A DNA stretch of 64,000 nucleotides from CAVTWH01 sp963850915 (GTDB lineage Bacteria; Actinomycetota; Actinomycetes; Mycobacteriales; Micromonosporaceae), in the NCBI GenBank assembly GCA_963850915.1, contig CAWKND010000005.1:930001-994000 (forward strand), written 5' to 3'. A program made the position numbers and the translations under genes. How positions within the stretch are numbered: the first letter of the stretch is position 1; each line of letters begins with the position of its first letter. Below, in pieces: positions 1 to 7,434 of the stretch. Under the pieces are notes generated by a model. That model was not told the origin of the DNA. It saw only the letters and a program-made list of their open reading frames with translations, and did no database searches.

Positions 1-116
1 TCGATCCCGGCGCGCAGCCAGCCCGAGCCGTCGGGTGCGGTGGCCCGCTGCGCCGCGCCGATCCGCGCGACGAGTTCGTCGACCAGGGCGGGCCGGGAGA
101 TCGGCCGGACGATCAC
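1..116 (-). CDS. Partial gene, possibly uridine kinase-like (N-terminus only)
   Basis: Only the first 38 codons, read leftward from a GTG at 116-114, lie inside the window. The visible protein runs IVRPISRPALVDELVAR and then GSGWLRAGID. This resembles the start of actinobacterial uridine-kinase-like proteins, where a similar leader precedes the P-loop. The P-loop itself lies outside the window, so the family is an inference from a short stretch. The GTG overlaps the TGA of the upstream aldo-keto reductase gene (GTGA), which suggests translational coupling and argues that the start is real. Confidence 0.45.
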   Translation of the reverse strand, partial: MIVRPISRPALVDELVARIGAAQRATAPDGSGWLRAGI

Positions 117-1105
117 GCCGCGGCGGCGTACTTGTCGATCTCGTGCAGCTCCTCACCGGAGATTTCGAGGTTGGCCAGCGCGCCGATGTTGTCCTCCAGC
201 TGGGCAACGCTGCTCGCCCCGATGACCAGCGAGGTCATCCGCTGGTCGCGCAGCGCCCAGGCCAGCGCCAGCTGGGCCAGGCTCTGGCCACGCCGGGCGG
301 CGATGTCGTTGAGTGCCCGTACCTTCGTCATGGTCTCGTCGGTCAGCTGCTGCTCGCCGAGGAAGACGCTGGTACGCACCCGCGAGTCGGCCGGGATGCC
401 ATGCAGGTACCGGTTGGTCAACAGCCCCTGCGCCAGCGGCGAGAAGGCGATCACCCCGATGCCCTCGACGCCGGCCACGTCCAGCAGGCCGTCCTCGATC
501 CACCGGTTGAACATCGAGTAGGACGGCTGGTGGATCAGCAGCGGGGTACCCAGCTCACGGAGGATCTGCGCGGCCCGGGTGGTCTCCTCCGGCGGGTAGT
601 TGGAGATGCCCGCGTAGAGCGCCTTGCCCGAGCGCACCGCCCGGTCCAGCGCCCCCATCGTCTCCTCCAGCGGCGTGTCCGGATCGAGCCGGTGGCTGTA
701 GAAGACGTCGACGTAGTCCAGGCCCATCCGGCGCAGCGAGGCGTCCAGGCTGGCCAGCACGTACTTGCGGGAGCCCCACTCGCCGTACGGGCCTTCCCAC
801 ATGTAGTAGCCGGCCTTGGTCGAGATGATCAACTCGTCGCGGTAGGGCGCCAGCTCGGTGGCCAGGATCCGGCCGAACGTCTCCTCGGCGGCTCCCGGCG
901 GCGGCCCGTAGTTGTTCGCCAGATCGAAGTGGGTGACCCCGAGATCGAACGCGCGCCGGACGATCGCCTGCTGGGTACTGAAGGGTCGCTCGGTACCGAA
1001 GTTGTGCCACAGCCCGAGTGAGATCGCCGGGAGCTTGAGGCCGCTGCGCCCCACACGGCGGTAGGGCATGTCCTGGTACCGGCTCTGCGCCGCAACAAAA
1101 GTCAC
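113..1105 (-). CDS. gpr: Aldo-keto reductase, L-glyceraldehyde 3-phosphate reductase (YghZ/Gpr) type
   Basis: This 330-residue NAD(P)H-dependent aldo-keto reductase belongs to the group of E. coli YghZ, which reduces L-glyceraldehyde 3-phosphate and other aldehydes in the cytosol. Signature segments are SGLKLPAISLGLWHNFG near residues 21-37, HFDLANNYGPPPG near 59-71, STKAGY near 95-100 and YSHRLD near 136-141. The expected catalytic tetrad Asp61, Tyr66, Lys97 and His138 is present. The GTG at 1105 is preferred over an ATG at 1153 because family members start about here and because 1153 would overlap the upstream gene. The gene follows the Ala/Lys-rich gene by 23 bp and overlaps the next one by a GTGA. 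Confidence 0.85.
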   Translation of the reverse strand: MTFVAAQSRYQDMPYRRVGRSGLKLPAISLGLWHNFGTERPFSTQQAIVRRAFDLGVTHFDLANNYGPPPGAAEETFGRILATELAPYRDELIISTKAGYYMWEGPYGEWGSRKYVLASLDASLRRMGLDYVDVFYSHRLDPDTPLEETMGALDRAVRSGKALYAGISNYPPEETTRAAQILRELGTPLLIHQPSYSMFNRWIEDGLLDVAGVEGIGVIAFSPLAQGLLTNRYLHGIPADSRVRTSVFLGEQQLTDETMTKVRALNDIAARRGQSLAQLALAWALRDQRMTSLVIGASSVAQLEDNIGALANLEISGEELHEIDKYAAAA

Positions 1106-1128
1106 GGCGCAGAGCCTAGTCCTGAGGG

Positions 1129-1803
1129 TCAGCCGCTCCGCCGCTTGGTCCACTGGCGCGGTGCCGAGAACGACGAGCCGCGGCCGGACAGGTTGACCTT
1201 GCCGGCCGGTACCCCGCCGGTGCCCTTGCCCTTGGCCCGGCGCTCCGCCCGGTTCAGCGGCACCGCCTCGTCCGCCGACACGGTGTCGTCGTCGGCCGGC
1301 GCACTCTCCGGCTGCGCGCTACCCGGGGCTGTCTTGGCGGGGCTGGCCTTGGCCGCCTTAGCCGCCGACTTCGCGGCCGGCTCGGCCGGGGCGGGCGTGA
1401 CCGGTGCGGCTTCGACCACGGCGTCGGCCTTGCCGGACTTCGCCGATTCCTTGGTACCGCTGGCTTTCGTGTCCGCGGCCTTGGCGCTGCCCGACTTCGC
1501 GCCGGATTCGTAAGCGCCCGACTCCTTGGCGCCGGAGTCTTTGCCGCCGGACTTCGCAGCGGTTTCCTTGGCGCCGCTCGACTTCGGGCTGGCGTCCTTG
1601 GCCTTGCCCGACTGGGCGCCGGCGTCTTTGGCGTCGGCTGTGGTCGGACCGGCACTCTTGCCGGCCGACGGCTTGGCCGTATCGGCAGCCGCGGTGGCGG
1701 GTTTCTTGCCGGCTGCCGCCGGCGCGGCGGCCGGGGACTTCGTCGCCGCCGGGGCGGTACCGGCGGACTTGGTGGACTTCTGGGCGGGCTTCTGGGCCGG
1801 CAT
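1129..1803 (-). CDS. Ala/Lys-rich low-complexity protein with conserved basic C-terminus
   Basis: This 224-residue protein is almost entirely Ala, Lys, Ser, Thr and Pro, with degenerate SGAKE/SGAKS-type repeats over residues 60-130. It ends in a compact basic segment, PLNRAERRAKGKG followed by ARQW-like and KRRSG elements. That tail resembles small conserved actinobacterial basic proteins that exist without the long low-complexity arm. No enzymatic motif is visible. The composition resembles histone H1-like tails, so nucleic-acid binding is possible but unproven. A good ribosome binding site (AAGGGAG) sits 8 bp before the ATG at 1803. It is followed on the same strand by the gpr-like gene. 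Confidence 0.7.
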   Translation of the reverse strand: MPAQKPAQKSTKSAGTAPAATKSPAAAPAAAGKKPATAAADTAKPSAGKSAGPTTADAKDAGAQSGKAKDASPKSSGAKETAAKSGGKDSGAKESGAYESGAKSGSAKAADTKASGTKESAKSGKADAVVEAAPVTPAPAEPAAKSAAKAAKASPAKTAPGSAQPESAPADDDTVSADEAVPLNRAERRAKGKGTGGVPAGKVNLSGRGSSFSAPRQWTKRRSG

Positions 1804-2103
1804 GGTGTCACTCCCTTGCGAGCTGTCACGGCGCTGATGGGTCCGGCCAGGGTGGGCACGGGCGGGACCCGACTGGTGTCAGGTGGCGGCGGTACCTTGA
1901 TGGCCGGCGGCGCGGGGCGCGGGCGGCAACGGGTACGCCGGGCAGGTCCTCAGGACAGCATGCGGTGAGGTTAGCAGCCACCGGCCGGCCGCCGCACCAG
2001 AGAACCGTTCTGGCGGTGCCAGCGGCTGGGCGGCCGGGCAGGATCGCCGGACTGATCCAGAGATTCCCTATAACGCCGATAGGCTTACTGGTATTCTGTC
2101 GGC
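1804..2103. other. Divergent intergenic region with inverted repeats next to the winged-helix gene
   Basis: This 300-bp gap separates two divergent genes and holds no convincing ORF. At the right end, CCTAT (2067-2071) and ATAGG (2079-2083) form a short inverted repeat, and GCCGA (2075-2079) pairs with TCGGC (2099-2103). A -10-like TATTCT lies at 2092-2097, very close to the ATG at 2104, so that mRNA would have almost no leader. The repeats could be an autoregulatory operator, but they are short. Confidence 0.35.
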
Positions 2104-2700
2104 ATGTCCGCCGCCCCGGTCCACGAGGTCGACGGCGGGTCCGGTCAGCGGAGCACCGCGCCGGCCCGCCTGGCTGCCACCGCGCCGGTTCCTGAGTCGG
2201 GCGCATCGGTACTGGTCACGGTGCAGATTGCCGTCACTGACGGCGAGCAGTCAGCCGGCGCGGCCGCGGTGTGGGAGCACCTGCGGGCGCTGCTCGGGCT
2301 CGCCGCCGAGGTACGGGTGGCCGTGCCCGAGCGGCTGCCCCTCCAGCCGAGCCGGCCGCGGCTGGTACCGCCGCTGGCCGGATCCGCGGTGCCGGAGTTC
2401 GTGGTGCACGAGGCGTCCCGGTCGGTTTACCGGGACCGTCAGCCGGTACGTCTGACCAGGCGCGAGTACGACCTGTTCGTGTTCCTGGCCAGCCATCCCC
2501 GTCGAGTCTTCACTCGGGCACAGCTGCTGCGCCGGGTGTGGGGGTACGACATCGCCAGTGGTGAGCGCACGGTGGATGTACACGTGCGCCGGCTGCGTAC
2601 CAAGCTCGCGGCGCAGCCGCCGGTGATCGCGACTGCCCGGGGCGTCGGGTACCGGCTCGCCGAGCACGCCCGGGTGCGGGTACAGCCGGACGCCGACTGA
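2104..2700 (+). CDS. Winged-helix DNA-binding protein (OmpR/PhoB effector domain, no receiver)
   Basis: The 198-residue protein carries an OmpR/PhoB-type winged helix over residues about 100-188. Typical segments are LTRREYDLFVFLASHP, the helix RVFTRAQLLRRVWG, the recognition helix RTVDVHVRRLRTKL and the wing ATARGVGYRL. Residues 1-95 show no response-regulator receiver and no phosphorylatable aspartate pattern. It is therefore an orphan DNA-binding protein, not a canonical two-component regulator, and no histidine kinase gene is adjacent. Target genes are unknown. Inverted repeats overlapping its own promoter hint at autoregulation. Confidence 0.8.
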   Translation: MSAAPVHEVDGGSGQRSTAPARLAATAPVPESGASVLVTVQIAVTDGEQSAGAAAVWEHLRALLGLAAEVRVAVPERLPLQPSRPRLVPPLAGSAVPEFVVHEASRSVYRDRQPVRLTRREYDLFVFLASHPRRVFTRAQLLRRVWGYDIASGERTVDVHVRRLRTKLAAQPPVIATARGVGYRLAEHARVRVQPDAD

Positions 2701-2832
2701 CCAGCGTCGCTGCGAAGCCGGCCCTGACAGCTGAGACACCGGCGCCGAAACGGACAGACGCGCAGCTAAGGACTCACGTGCCTCAAGCAAGCCACTCGAC
2801 CGGCAGCCCGCCCGACCGCCAGAGAGGCCCGC

Positions 2833-3816
2833 CTACCAGCGTCCGTGTACCGACGGCCGGATCAGCTCGTCGTAGACCTCGCGTACCCCGGCCAGCGTTG
2901 CCTCGTCGAGCGGGGCGAGCGCGGCCGCCGCGGCGTTTCCCAGGGCCTGTTCCGGGCTGCGGGCACCCGGAATGACCGTGGAGACCCCGGGCTGGTCGAT
3001 GATCCAGCGCAGCGCGAACTGGGCCATCGTGGCGCCCTCGGGTGCCAGTGGTCGCAGCCGGCGTACCGCGGCCAGCCCGGTCGCGAAGTCCACGCCGGCG
3101 AACGTCTCGCCGACGTCGAAGGCCTCGCCGTGCCGGTTGAAGTTGCGGTGGTCGTCGGCGCCGAACGTGGTGTGCTCGTCGTACTTGCCGGAGAGCAGGC
3201 CGCTGGCCAGCGGTACCCGGGCGATGATGCCCACCCCGGCGGCCGCGGCGGCCGGCAGCACCTGGTCCAGCGGCTTGAGCCGGAACATGTTCAGGATGAT
3301 CTGCACGCTCGCCACGCCCGGCCGGGCGATCGCGGTGAGCGCCTCCGCGCAGGTCTCCACGCTCACCCCGTAGGCGGCGATGCGCTTCTGCTCGACCAGC
3401 GTGTCCAGCGCGTCAAAGACCGAGTCGGTCGAGTAGACCGGCGTCGGCGGGGAGTGCAGCTGGACGAGGTCGATGGTGTCCACGCCGAGGTTGGCCCGGG
3501 AGCGGTCGTTCCAGGCCAGGAAGTTGGCCAGCGTGTAGTTCTCGGGTACCTGGTCGACCCGGCGCCCCATCTTGGTCGCCACGGTGAGCCCGGCGTCGGG
3601 CCGCTCGCGCAGCAGCCGCCCGATCAGGCGTTCGCTGCGGCCGTCGCCGTACACGTCGGCGGTGTCGATGATCGTGACCCCCGCGTCGACGGCGGCGTTC
3701 AACGTCGCCAGCGCGGCGTCCTCCGTGACGTCACCCCAGTCGGCGCCGAGTTGCCACGCGCCGAGCCCGACCACACTGACTTCGCGGCCGGTTCGGCCGA
3801 GGATCCGCGTCTGCAT
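2833..3816 (-). CDS. Aldo-keto reductase
   Basis: A 327-residue NADPH-dependent oxidoreductase of the aldo-keto reductase (TIM-barrel) superfamily. The tetrad is Asp51 and Tyr56 (IDTADVYG), Lys82 (VATKMG) and His121 (VQLHSP). The C-terminal nucleotide-binding segment STVIPGARSPEQ lies near residue 285. It resembles the bacterial Tas/YajO-like branch, whose physiological substrates are mostly unknown. It stands alone on the minus strand, facing the winged-helix gene and divergent from the quinone oxidoreductase, with only 57 bp between the two start codons. Confidence 0.85.
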   Translation of the reverse strand: MQTRILGRTGREVSVVGLGAWQLGADWGDVTEDAALATLNAAVDAGVTIIDTADVYGDGRSERLIGRLLRERPDAGLTVATKMGRRVDQVPENYTLANFLAWNDRSRANLGVDTIDLVQLHSPPTPVYSTDSVFDALDTLVEQKRIAAYGVSVETCAEALTAIARPGVASVQIILNMFRLKPLDQVLPAAAAAGVGIIARVPLASGLLSGKYDEHTTFGADDHRNFNRHGEAFDVGETFAGVDFATGLAAVRRLRPLAPEGATMAQFALRWIIDQPGVSTVIPGARSPEQALGNAAAAALAPLDEATLAGVREVYDELIRPSVHGRW

Positions 3817-3873
3817 GCCCCGACTGTAGGCCGTCTCTTGTTGATCATGGCGAGGCGAGTAGCGTCCCCCTTC

Positions 3874-4881
3874 ATGACCCAGATGATGCCCGTGGTCGGC
3901 TACCGCGAGTCACTGCCGATCGGCGATCCGGACAGCCTGGTCGACGCCGAGCTTGCGGTGCCCGTGGCGCAAGGGCACGACCTGCTGGTACGCGTCGAGG
4001 CAGTCTCGGTCAACCCGGTCGACGTGAAGGTACGCGCGCGCAGCGACCCGAAGGGCGAACTGAAGATCCTCGGGTACGACGCCGCCGGCACCGTGGTCGC
4101 CACCGGCCCCGAGGTGACCAGGTTCCGCGCCGGCGACTCGGTCTACTACGCCGGCTCGGTCGGCCGCTCCGGCAGCAACGCCCGGTACCACCTGGTCGAC
4201 GAGCACATAGTCGGGCTGAAGCCGACCACGCTGGACTATGCCGAAGCCGCCGCGCTCCCACTGACTCTGATCACCGCGTGGGAGACGCTGTTCGAGAAGT
4301 TCGCGCTGACCCGGGAGAGCACCGGCACCCTGCTCGTGGTCGGCGCGGCCGGCGGCGTCGGCTCGATCATGCTGCAGCTGGCCCGGCAGCTCACCGGCCT
4401 GACCGTCATCGGCAGCGCCTCCCGCCCGCAGTCGCGCGAATGGGCACTGCGGATGGGCGCCGAGTATGTCGTCAACCACCACGGCGGGCTGGCCAAGTCC
4501 ACTGAGGTGGTTGCCCCGGACGGGGTGGACTACCTGTTCACCGCCTTCTCCGAGGGGCAGCTCGACGAGTTCGTCCGGCTGGTACGCCCGCGCGGGCAGA
4601 TCGCCGCGATCGACGACCCGAAGTCGCTGGACATCACGCCGCTGAAGAGCAAGAGCATCTCGTGGCACTGGGAGTTCATGTTCACCCGCCCGCTGTACGC
4701 CCCGACCGACTGGTACCAGCACGAGCTGCTGACCAGCGCGGCCGAGCTGGTCGACGCCGGTACCCTGCGCAGCACCATCAGCAGCCAGCTCGGCCCGATC
4801 AGCGCGGCCACACTGCGCGAGGCACACGCGCAGGTGGAGAGCTCCGGCACCGTCGGCAAGGTGGTCATCGCCGGCTGGTAA
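3874..4881 (+). CDS. Zinc-type alcohol dehydrogenase-like / NADPH:quinone oxidoreductase
   Basis: A 335-residue medium-chain dehydrogenase/reductase of the ZADH/quinone oxidoreductase group. It has the GroES-like N-terminal fold (VEAVSVNPVDVKVR near 41-54, GYDAAGTVVATG near 68-78) and a Rossmann nucleotide site GAAGGVGS at 157-164. No structural zinc cysteine cluster is visible, as expected for this zinc-free subgroup. It probably reduces quinones or alpha,beta-unsaturated carbonyls with NADPH. An ATG at 3847 would add nine residues; 3874 fits the family start better. The open frame continues far upstream only as an artefact of GC bias. It converges with the VOC gene, seven bases apart. Confidence 0.8.
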   Translation: MTQMMPVVGYRESLPIGDPDSLVDAELAVPVAQGHDLLVRVEAVSVNPVDVKVRARSDPKGELKILGYDAAGTVVATGPEVTRFRAGDSVYYAGSVGRSGSNARYHLVDEHIVGLKPTTLDYAEAAALPLTLITAWETLFEKFALTRESTGTLLVVGAAGGVGSIMLQLARQLTGLTVIGSASRPQSREWALRMGAEYVVNHHGGLAKSTEVVAPDGVDYLFTAFSEGQLDEFVRLVRPRGQIAAIDDPKSLDITPLKSKSISWHWEFMFTRPLYAPTDWYQHELLTSAAELVDAGTLRSTISSQLGPISAATLREAHAQVESSGTVGKVVIAGW

Positions 4882-4888
4882 GGCACTC

Positions 4889-5617
4889 CTAGTGCTTGGC
4901 GGACGGCGGCTGGTGCAGGCCGAAGGGCACGCCCTGCGGGTCGGTGGCGGTGGTGAACCGGCCGAAGTCGGCCTGGGCGGTACCGGCCTCCTCGGCGGTA
5001 CCGCCCAGTTCCCGCACGCGCAGTACGGCGGCGTCCAGGTCGGCGACTGTGAAGTACACGGTGATGCTCCGGTCTTCGTCGTTACCGTGCACGCCGGCGC
5101 GCAGTCCGGGGCCGGTGAAGTTGGCGTTCCCGGCGGCCATCGCCTCGACCTGCCAACCGAAGAGGGTAGAGAGGAAGTCCCGGGTCGGGCCCGGCTCGGG
5201 TACCCCGATCTCCAGCCAGCCGGGCGCACCGACCGGTGGCGAGGTGGCGGGGCGGTAAGTACCCAGGCTCCACTCGTTGCCCTCCGGGTCGAGCACCGTG
5301 AACCCGACGCCGTACCCCCTGTCCTGCAACGGGTGTAGCAACTTCGCGCCGGCCGCGACGGCGCGGTCGTGCGCCGTGCGCAGCTCGGTTTCGGTGATTG
5401 CCAGGTAGACCTCGCCGCCGCCGGGGGTGCGTTCGTCGCTGCCCTCGGGCAGCGGCCCGAGCATCACCACGCCGTCGCCCCAGCCGAGTTCGGCGTGCCC
5501 GACCCGGCCGGTTGCGTCCCGTACGACGAACTGCTCGGTGAGCCCGAGCACGCTGGTCAACCACTGCATCGCGGCGGGCACGTCGCGGTAGCGCAGCCCT
5601 GGGAAGACATCACTCAT
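4889..5617 (-). CDS. VOC-family (glyoxalase/bleomycin-resistance fold) protein, two domains
   Basis: The 242-residue protein holds two vicinal-oxygen-chelate modules. The first begins FPGLRYRDVPAAMQWLTSVLG and ends with FTVLDPEGNEWSLG near residue 115. The second begins WLEIGVPEPGPTRDFLSTLFGW near 133 and ends with TATDPQGVPFGL. Such proteins bind a divalent metal or a small ligand; substrate cannot be deduced. The ATG at 5617 is chosen over one at 5626 because it starts directly at the domain. It ends seven bases from the convergent oxidoreductase gene. Confidence 0.8.
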   Translation of the reverse strand: MSDVFPGLRYRDVPAAMQWLTSVLGLTEQFVVRDATGRVGHAELGWGDGVVMLGPLPEGSDERTPGGGEVYLAITETELRTAHDRAVAAGAKLLHPLQDRGYGVGFTVLDPEGNEWSLGTYRPATSPPVGAPGWLEIGVPEPGPTRDFLSTLFGWQVEAMAAGNANFTGPGLRAGVHGNDEDRSITVYFTVADLDAAVLRVRELGGTAEEAGTAQADFGRFTTATDPQGVPFGLHQPPSAKH

Positions 5618-5676
5618 GCCGCCCACGCTAGGCCGGATGGGTCGGCGGTGGCTTGGAGAAAACTGACCTGGCGGCC

Positions 5677-5710
5677 GGTTCCGCGACGCCAGCGGTTCCG
5701 CGACGCCAGC
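5677..5710. repeat. 17-bp tandem repeat (2 copies) just past the AraC-type gene stop
   Basis: Two perfect copies of GGTTCCGCGACGCCAGC occupy 5677-5693 and 5694-5710. They lie immediately downstream of the minus-strand stop codon at 5714-5716. The unit has no stop codon and no obvious hairpin. It is one of several short tandem repeats located at gene 3' ends in this window. Confidence 0.9.
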
Positions 5711-5713
5711 GGC

Positions 5714-6529
5714 TCAGGCGGCGATGCCGGCGTACTCGGGGAGCGCGGCGGCGAGGAGTGCACCGGGTGGAAGGCCGGCCAGCTCGCGGAACTCCCGGTT
5801 GAGATGCGGCTGGTCGTAGTAGCCCGCGTCGGCGGCGATCTGTGCCCAGCTGTGCTGCGGGTGCGCGCGCATGCTCTGGTACGCCTGCTGGAACCGGAGT
5901 ACCCGGGCGAGTGCCTTGGGCGCCATCCCGACCTGTTCCCGGAACCGCGTCGTGAAGTGTCGCTGGCTCCAGCCGGTGGCGGTGACCAGCCGGCTCACCG
6001 GAGCCCGGCCGTGCGTACGGGTGAGCGCGTCCAGTGCCCAGCGCACCTCACCGGCCAGCGGCTCGGCGTCGACCAACCGGGCCGCGAAGGCGCAGTGCAG
6101 CAGGTCGAACCGGGTGGCCCAGTCGGGGGTACCGGCGAGCTGGTCGACCAGCCGGTCGGCGTCAGCCAGCAGGTCCGGCAGGGCGACCACGGAGTTGGTC
6201 AGCTCATACAGCGGCCGGCGCAGCAGCGCGCGGGCGGTGGCCGGCGGCAGCCGTACCTCGATGCCGTGCTGGGCGCCCTGGTGGGCGGTGACCACCGGCC
6301 GGTCGTGCAGCCCCGCGACCATGGAGGTGTACCGCTCGCCGTCGATCATCAGCGGGTCACCGAAGCTGAGGATGAGCGTGTACCCGTCGTGCGGTACCTC
6401 GCGCCGGCGTACCGGCCCGCCCCACTCCCGGTACCCGCAGACCTCGGCGCCCCAGCCCCGGTAACCGACCGGCTCGGCGAACTCCCAGCCGCCAGCCTTG
6501 TTCTCGTGGCGGCGCATCCGCGGCTGCAT
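5714..6529 (-). CDS. AraC-family transcriptional regulator
   Basis: The 271-residue protein has a C-terminal AraC/XylS DNA-binding domain with two helix-turn-helix units. These lie around PVSRLVTATGWSQRHFTTRFREQVG and, about 40 residues on, QIAADAGYYDQPHLNREFRELAG. The N-terminal 160 residues form a cupin-like or ligand-sensing region with LILSFGDPLMIDG. Proteins of this layout in actinobacteria often control small catabolic or detoxification genes. The ATG at 6529 is the first one preceding conserved sequence. It is divergent from the MerR-type gene, with 80 bp between the starts, so the operator there could affect both. Confidence 0.8.
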   Translation of the reverse strand: MQPRMRRHENKAGGWEFAEPVGYRGWGAEVCGYREWGGPVRRREVPHDGYTLILSFGDPLMIDGERYTSMVAGLHDRPVVTAHQGAQHGIEVRLPPATARALLRRPLYELTNSVVALPDLLADADRLVDQLAGTPDWATRFDLLHCAFAARLVDAEPLAGEVRWALDALTRTHGRAPVSRLVTATGWSQRHFTTRFREQVGMAPKALARVLRFQQAYQSMRAHPQHSWAQIAADAGYYDQPHLNREFRELAGLPPGALLAAALPEYAGIAA

Positions 6530-6573
6530 GACCCCAGCTTCCCCGCCCCGACCGGCTGGCGGCAATACTTTCC

Positions 6574-6603
6574 TTGACACTGTCACATTGACAGTGTCAT
6601 AGT
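6574..6603 (+). promoter_or_regulatory. MerR-type promoter/operator, probably leaderless transcript
   Basis: A -35 box TTGACA (6574-6579) and a -10-like CATAGT (6598-6603) are 18 bp apart. The spacer contains a perfect inverted repeat: arms TGACACTGTCA (6575-6585) and TGACAGTGTCA (6589-6599) around a 3-bp centre. A dyad in an over-long spacer is the hallmark of MerR-family promoters. The ATG at 6610 lies where transcription should begin, so the MerR/VIT mRNA is probably leaderless. The elements are read directly; the mechanism is inferred from the family. Confidence 0.75.
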
Positions 6604-6609
6604 GACGGC

Positions 6610-7434
6610 ATGGCGAACGGATCTGCGGCGACGGATGGATGGAGCGTGGCGGAGTTGACTGAGCGGGTGGCGGATGCACTGGCTGGCGACGCGGTACGCG
6701 CCCCGAACGGCCGGGTCCGGGACCTGCCGGACGCGCGGGCGATCCGGTGGTACGCGACGATCGGGCTGGTGGATCGGCCACTGGCTGTCCCGGGACGGGT
6801 CGCCCGGTACGGGCCGCGGCACCTGCTCCAGTTGGTCGCGGTGAAGCGCCGGCAGGCCCAGGGGCGCACACTGGCGCAGATCCAGGCCGAGTTGACCGGC
6901 GCCACCGACGAGACACTGCGCAAGATCGCACGGGTACCCGATGAGGTTCTCCGATTGCCTGACCCACTGCCGCTGGCCGCTTCCTCGGGGCCGCCAACTG
7001 CGCAGCCGGCGCGGCCCCGGTTCTGGGCAGCAGCCGCCCCGGCGGAGGCGGCCCCGGCCGAGGCCGCTTCGGGGGAGCGAGCCGGCGAGGTGCCGGAGTT
7101 GGGGCTGTTCCCGCTGCGGCCGCGCCCGGTCGAGGTCTACCCGGAGGTGACGGTGGCCTACCAGATCGGGTTGCCCGGGGGAGTGACACTCAGCCTGAGC
7201 CGGGCGCCGACGCCAGACGACCTGCTCGCCATCCAGGCGGCCAGTACCGGGCTGCTCGCCCTGCTGGCCGACCGGGACCTGCTGGTCGCACCGCCGGACG
7301 CCGACCCGCCCGCTGGTAACCGCAGGTACGGCTTCCGCCCCAACGAGGCCGAGCCCACCGGCGTCCAGGCCCAGGAACAGCCGCCCACCGAACCAGCTCC
7401 GCCCCACGAAGGACACGAAGGAGACGCGCGATGA
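6610..7434 (+). CDS. MerR-family transcriptional regulator (VIT/vWA operon)
   Basis: This 274-residue protein has an N-terminal MerR winged helix over residues about 10-100. It contains VRDLPDARAIRWYATIGLVDRP, the wing RVARYGPRHLLQLVAVKRRQAQG and the helix RTLAQIQAELTG. Instead of a metal-binding loop it has an Ala/Pro-rich linker and a C-terminal domain, VEVYPEVTVAYQIGLPGGVTLSL, of unknown ligand. The stop overlaps the start of the VIT/vWA frame (ATGA), so the two are translationally coupled. The upstream dyad suggests autoregulation. This MerR-plus-VIT pairing occurs in other actinomycetes and has no firmly assigned function. Confidence 0.8.
   Translation: MANGSAATDGWSVAELTERVADALAGDAVRAPNGRVRDLPDARAIRWYATIGLVDRPLAVPGRVARYGPRHLLQLVAVKRRQAQGRTLAQIQAELTGATDETLRKIARVPDEVLRLPDPLPLAASSGPPTAQPARPRFWAAAAPAEAAPAEAASGERAGEVPELGLFPLRPRPVEVYPEVTVAYQIGLPGGVTLSLSRAPTPDDLLAIQAASTGLLALLADRDLLVAPPDADPPAGNRRYGFRPNEAEPTGVQAQEQPPTEPAPPHEGHEGDAR

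Noticed and set aside
2845..3846. Upstream extension of the quinone oxidoreductase frame
   Set aside because: The open frame lies antisense to an intact aldo-keto reductase, and the family start is at about 3874.
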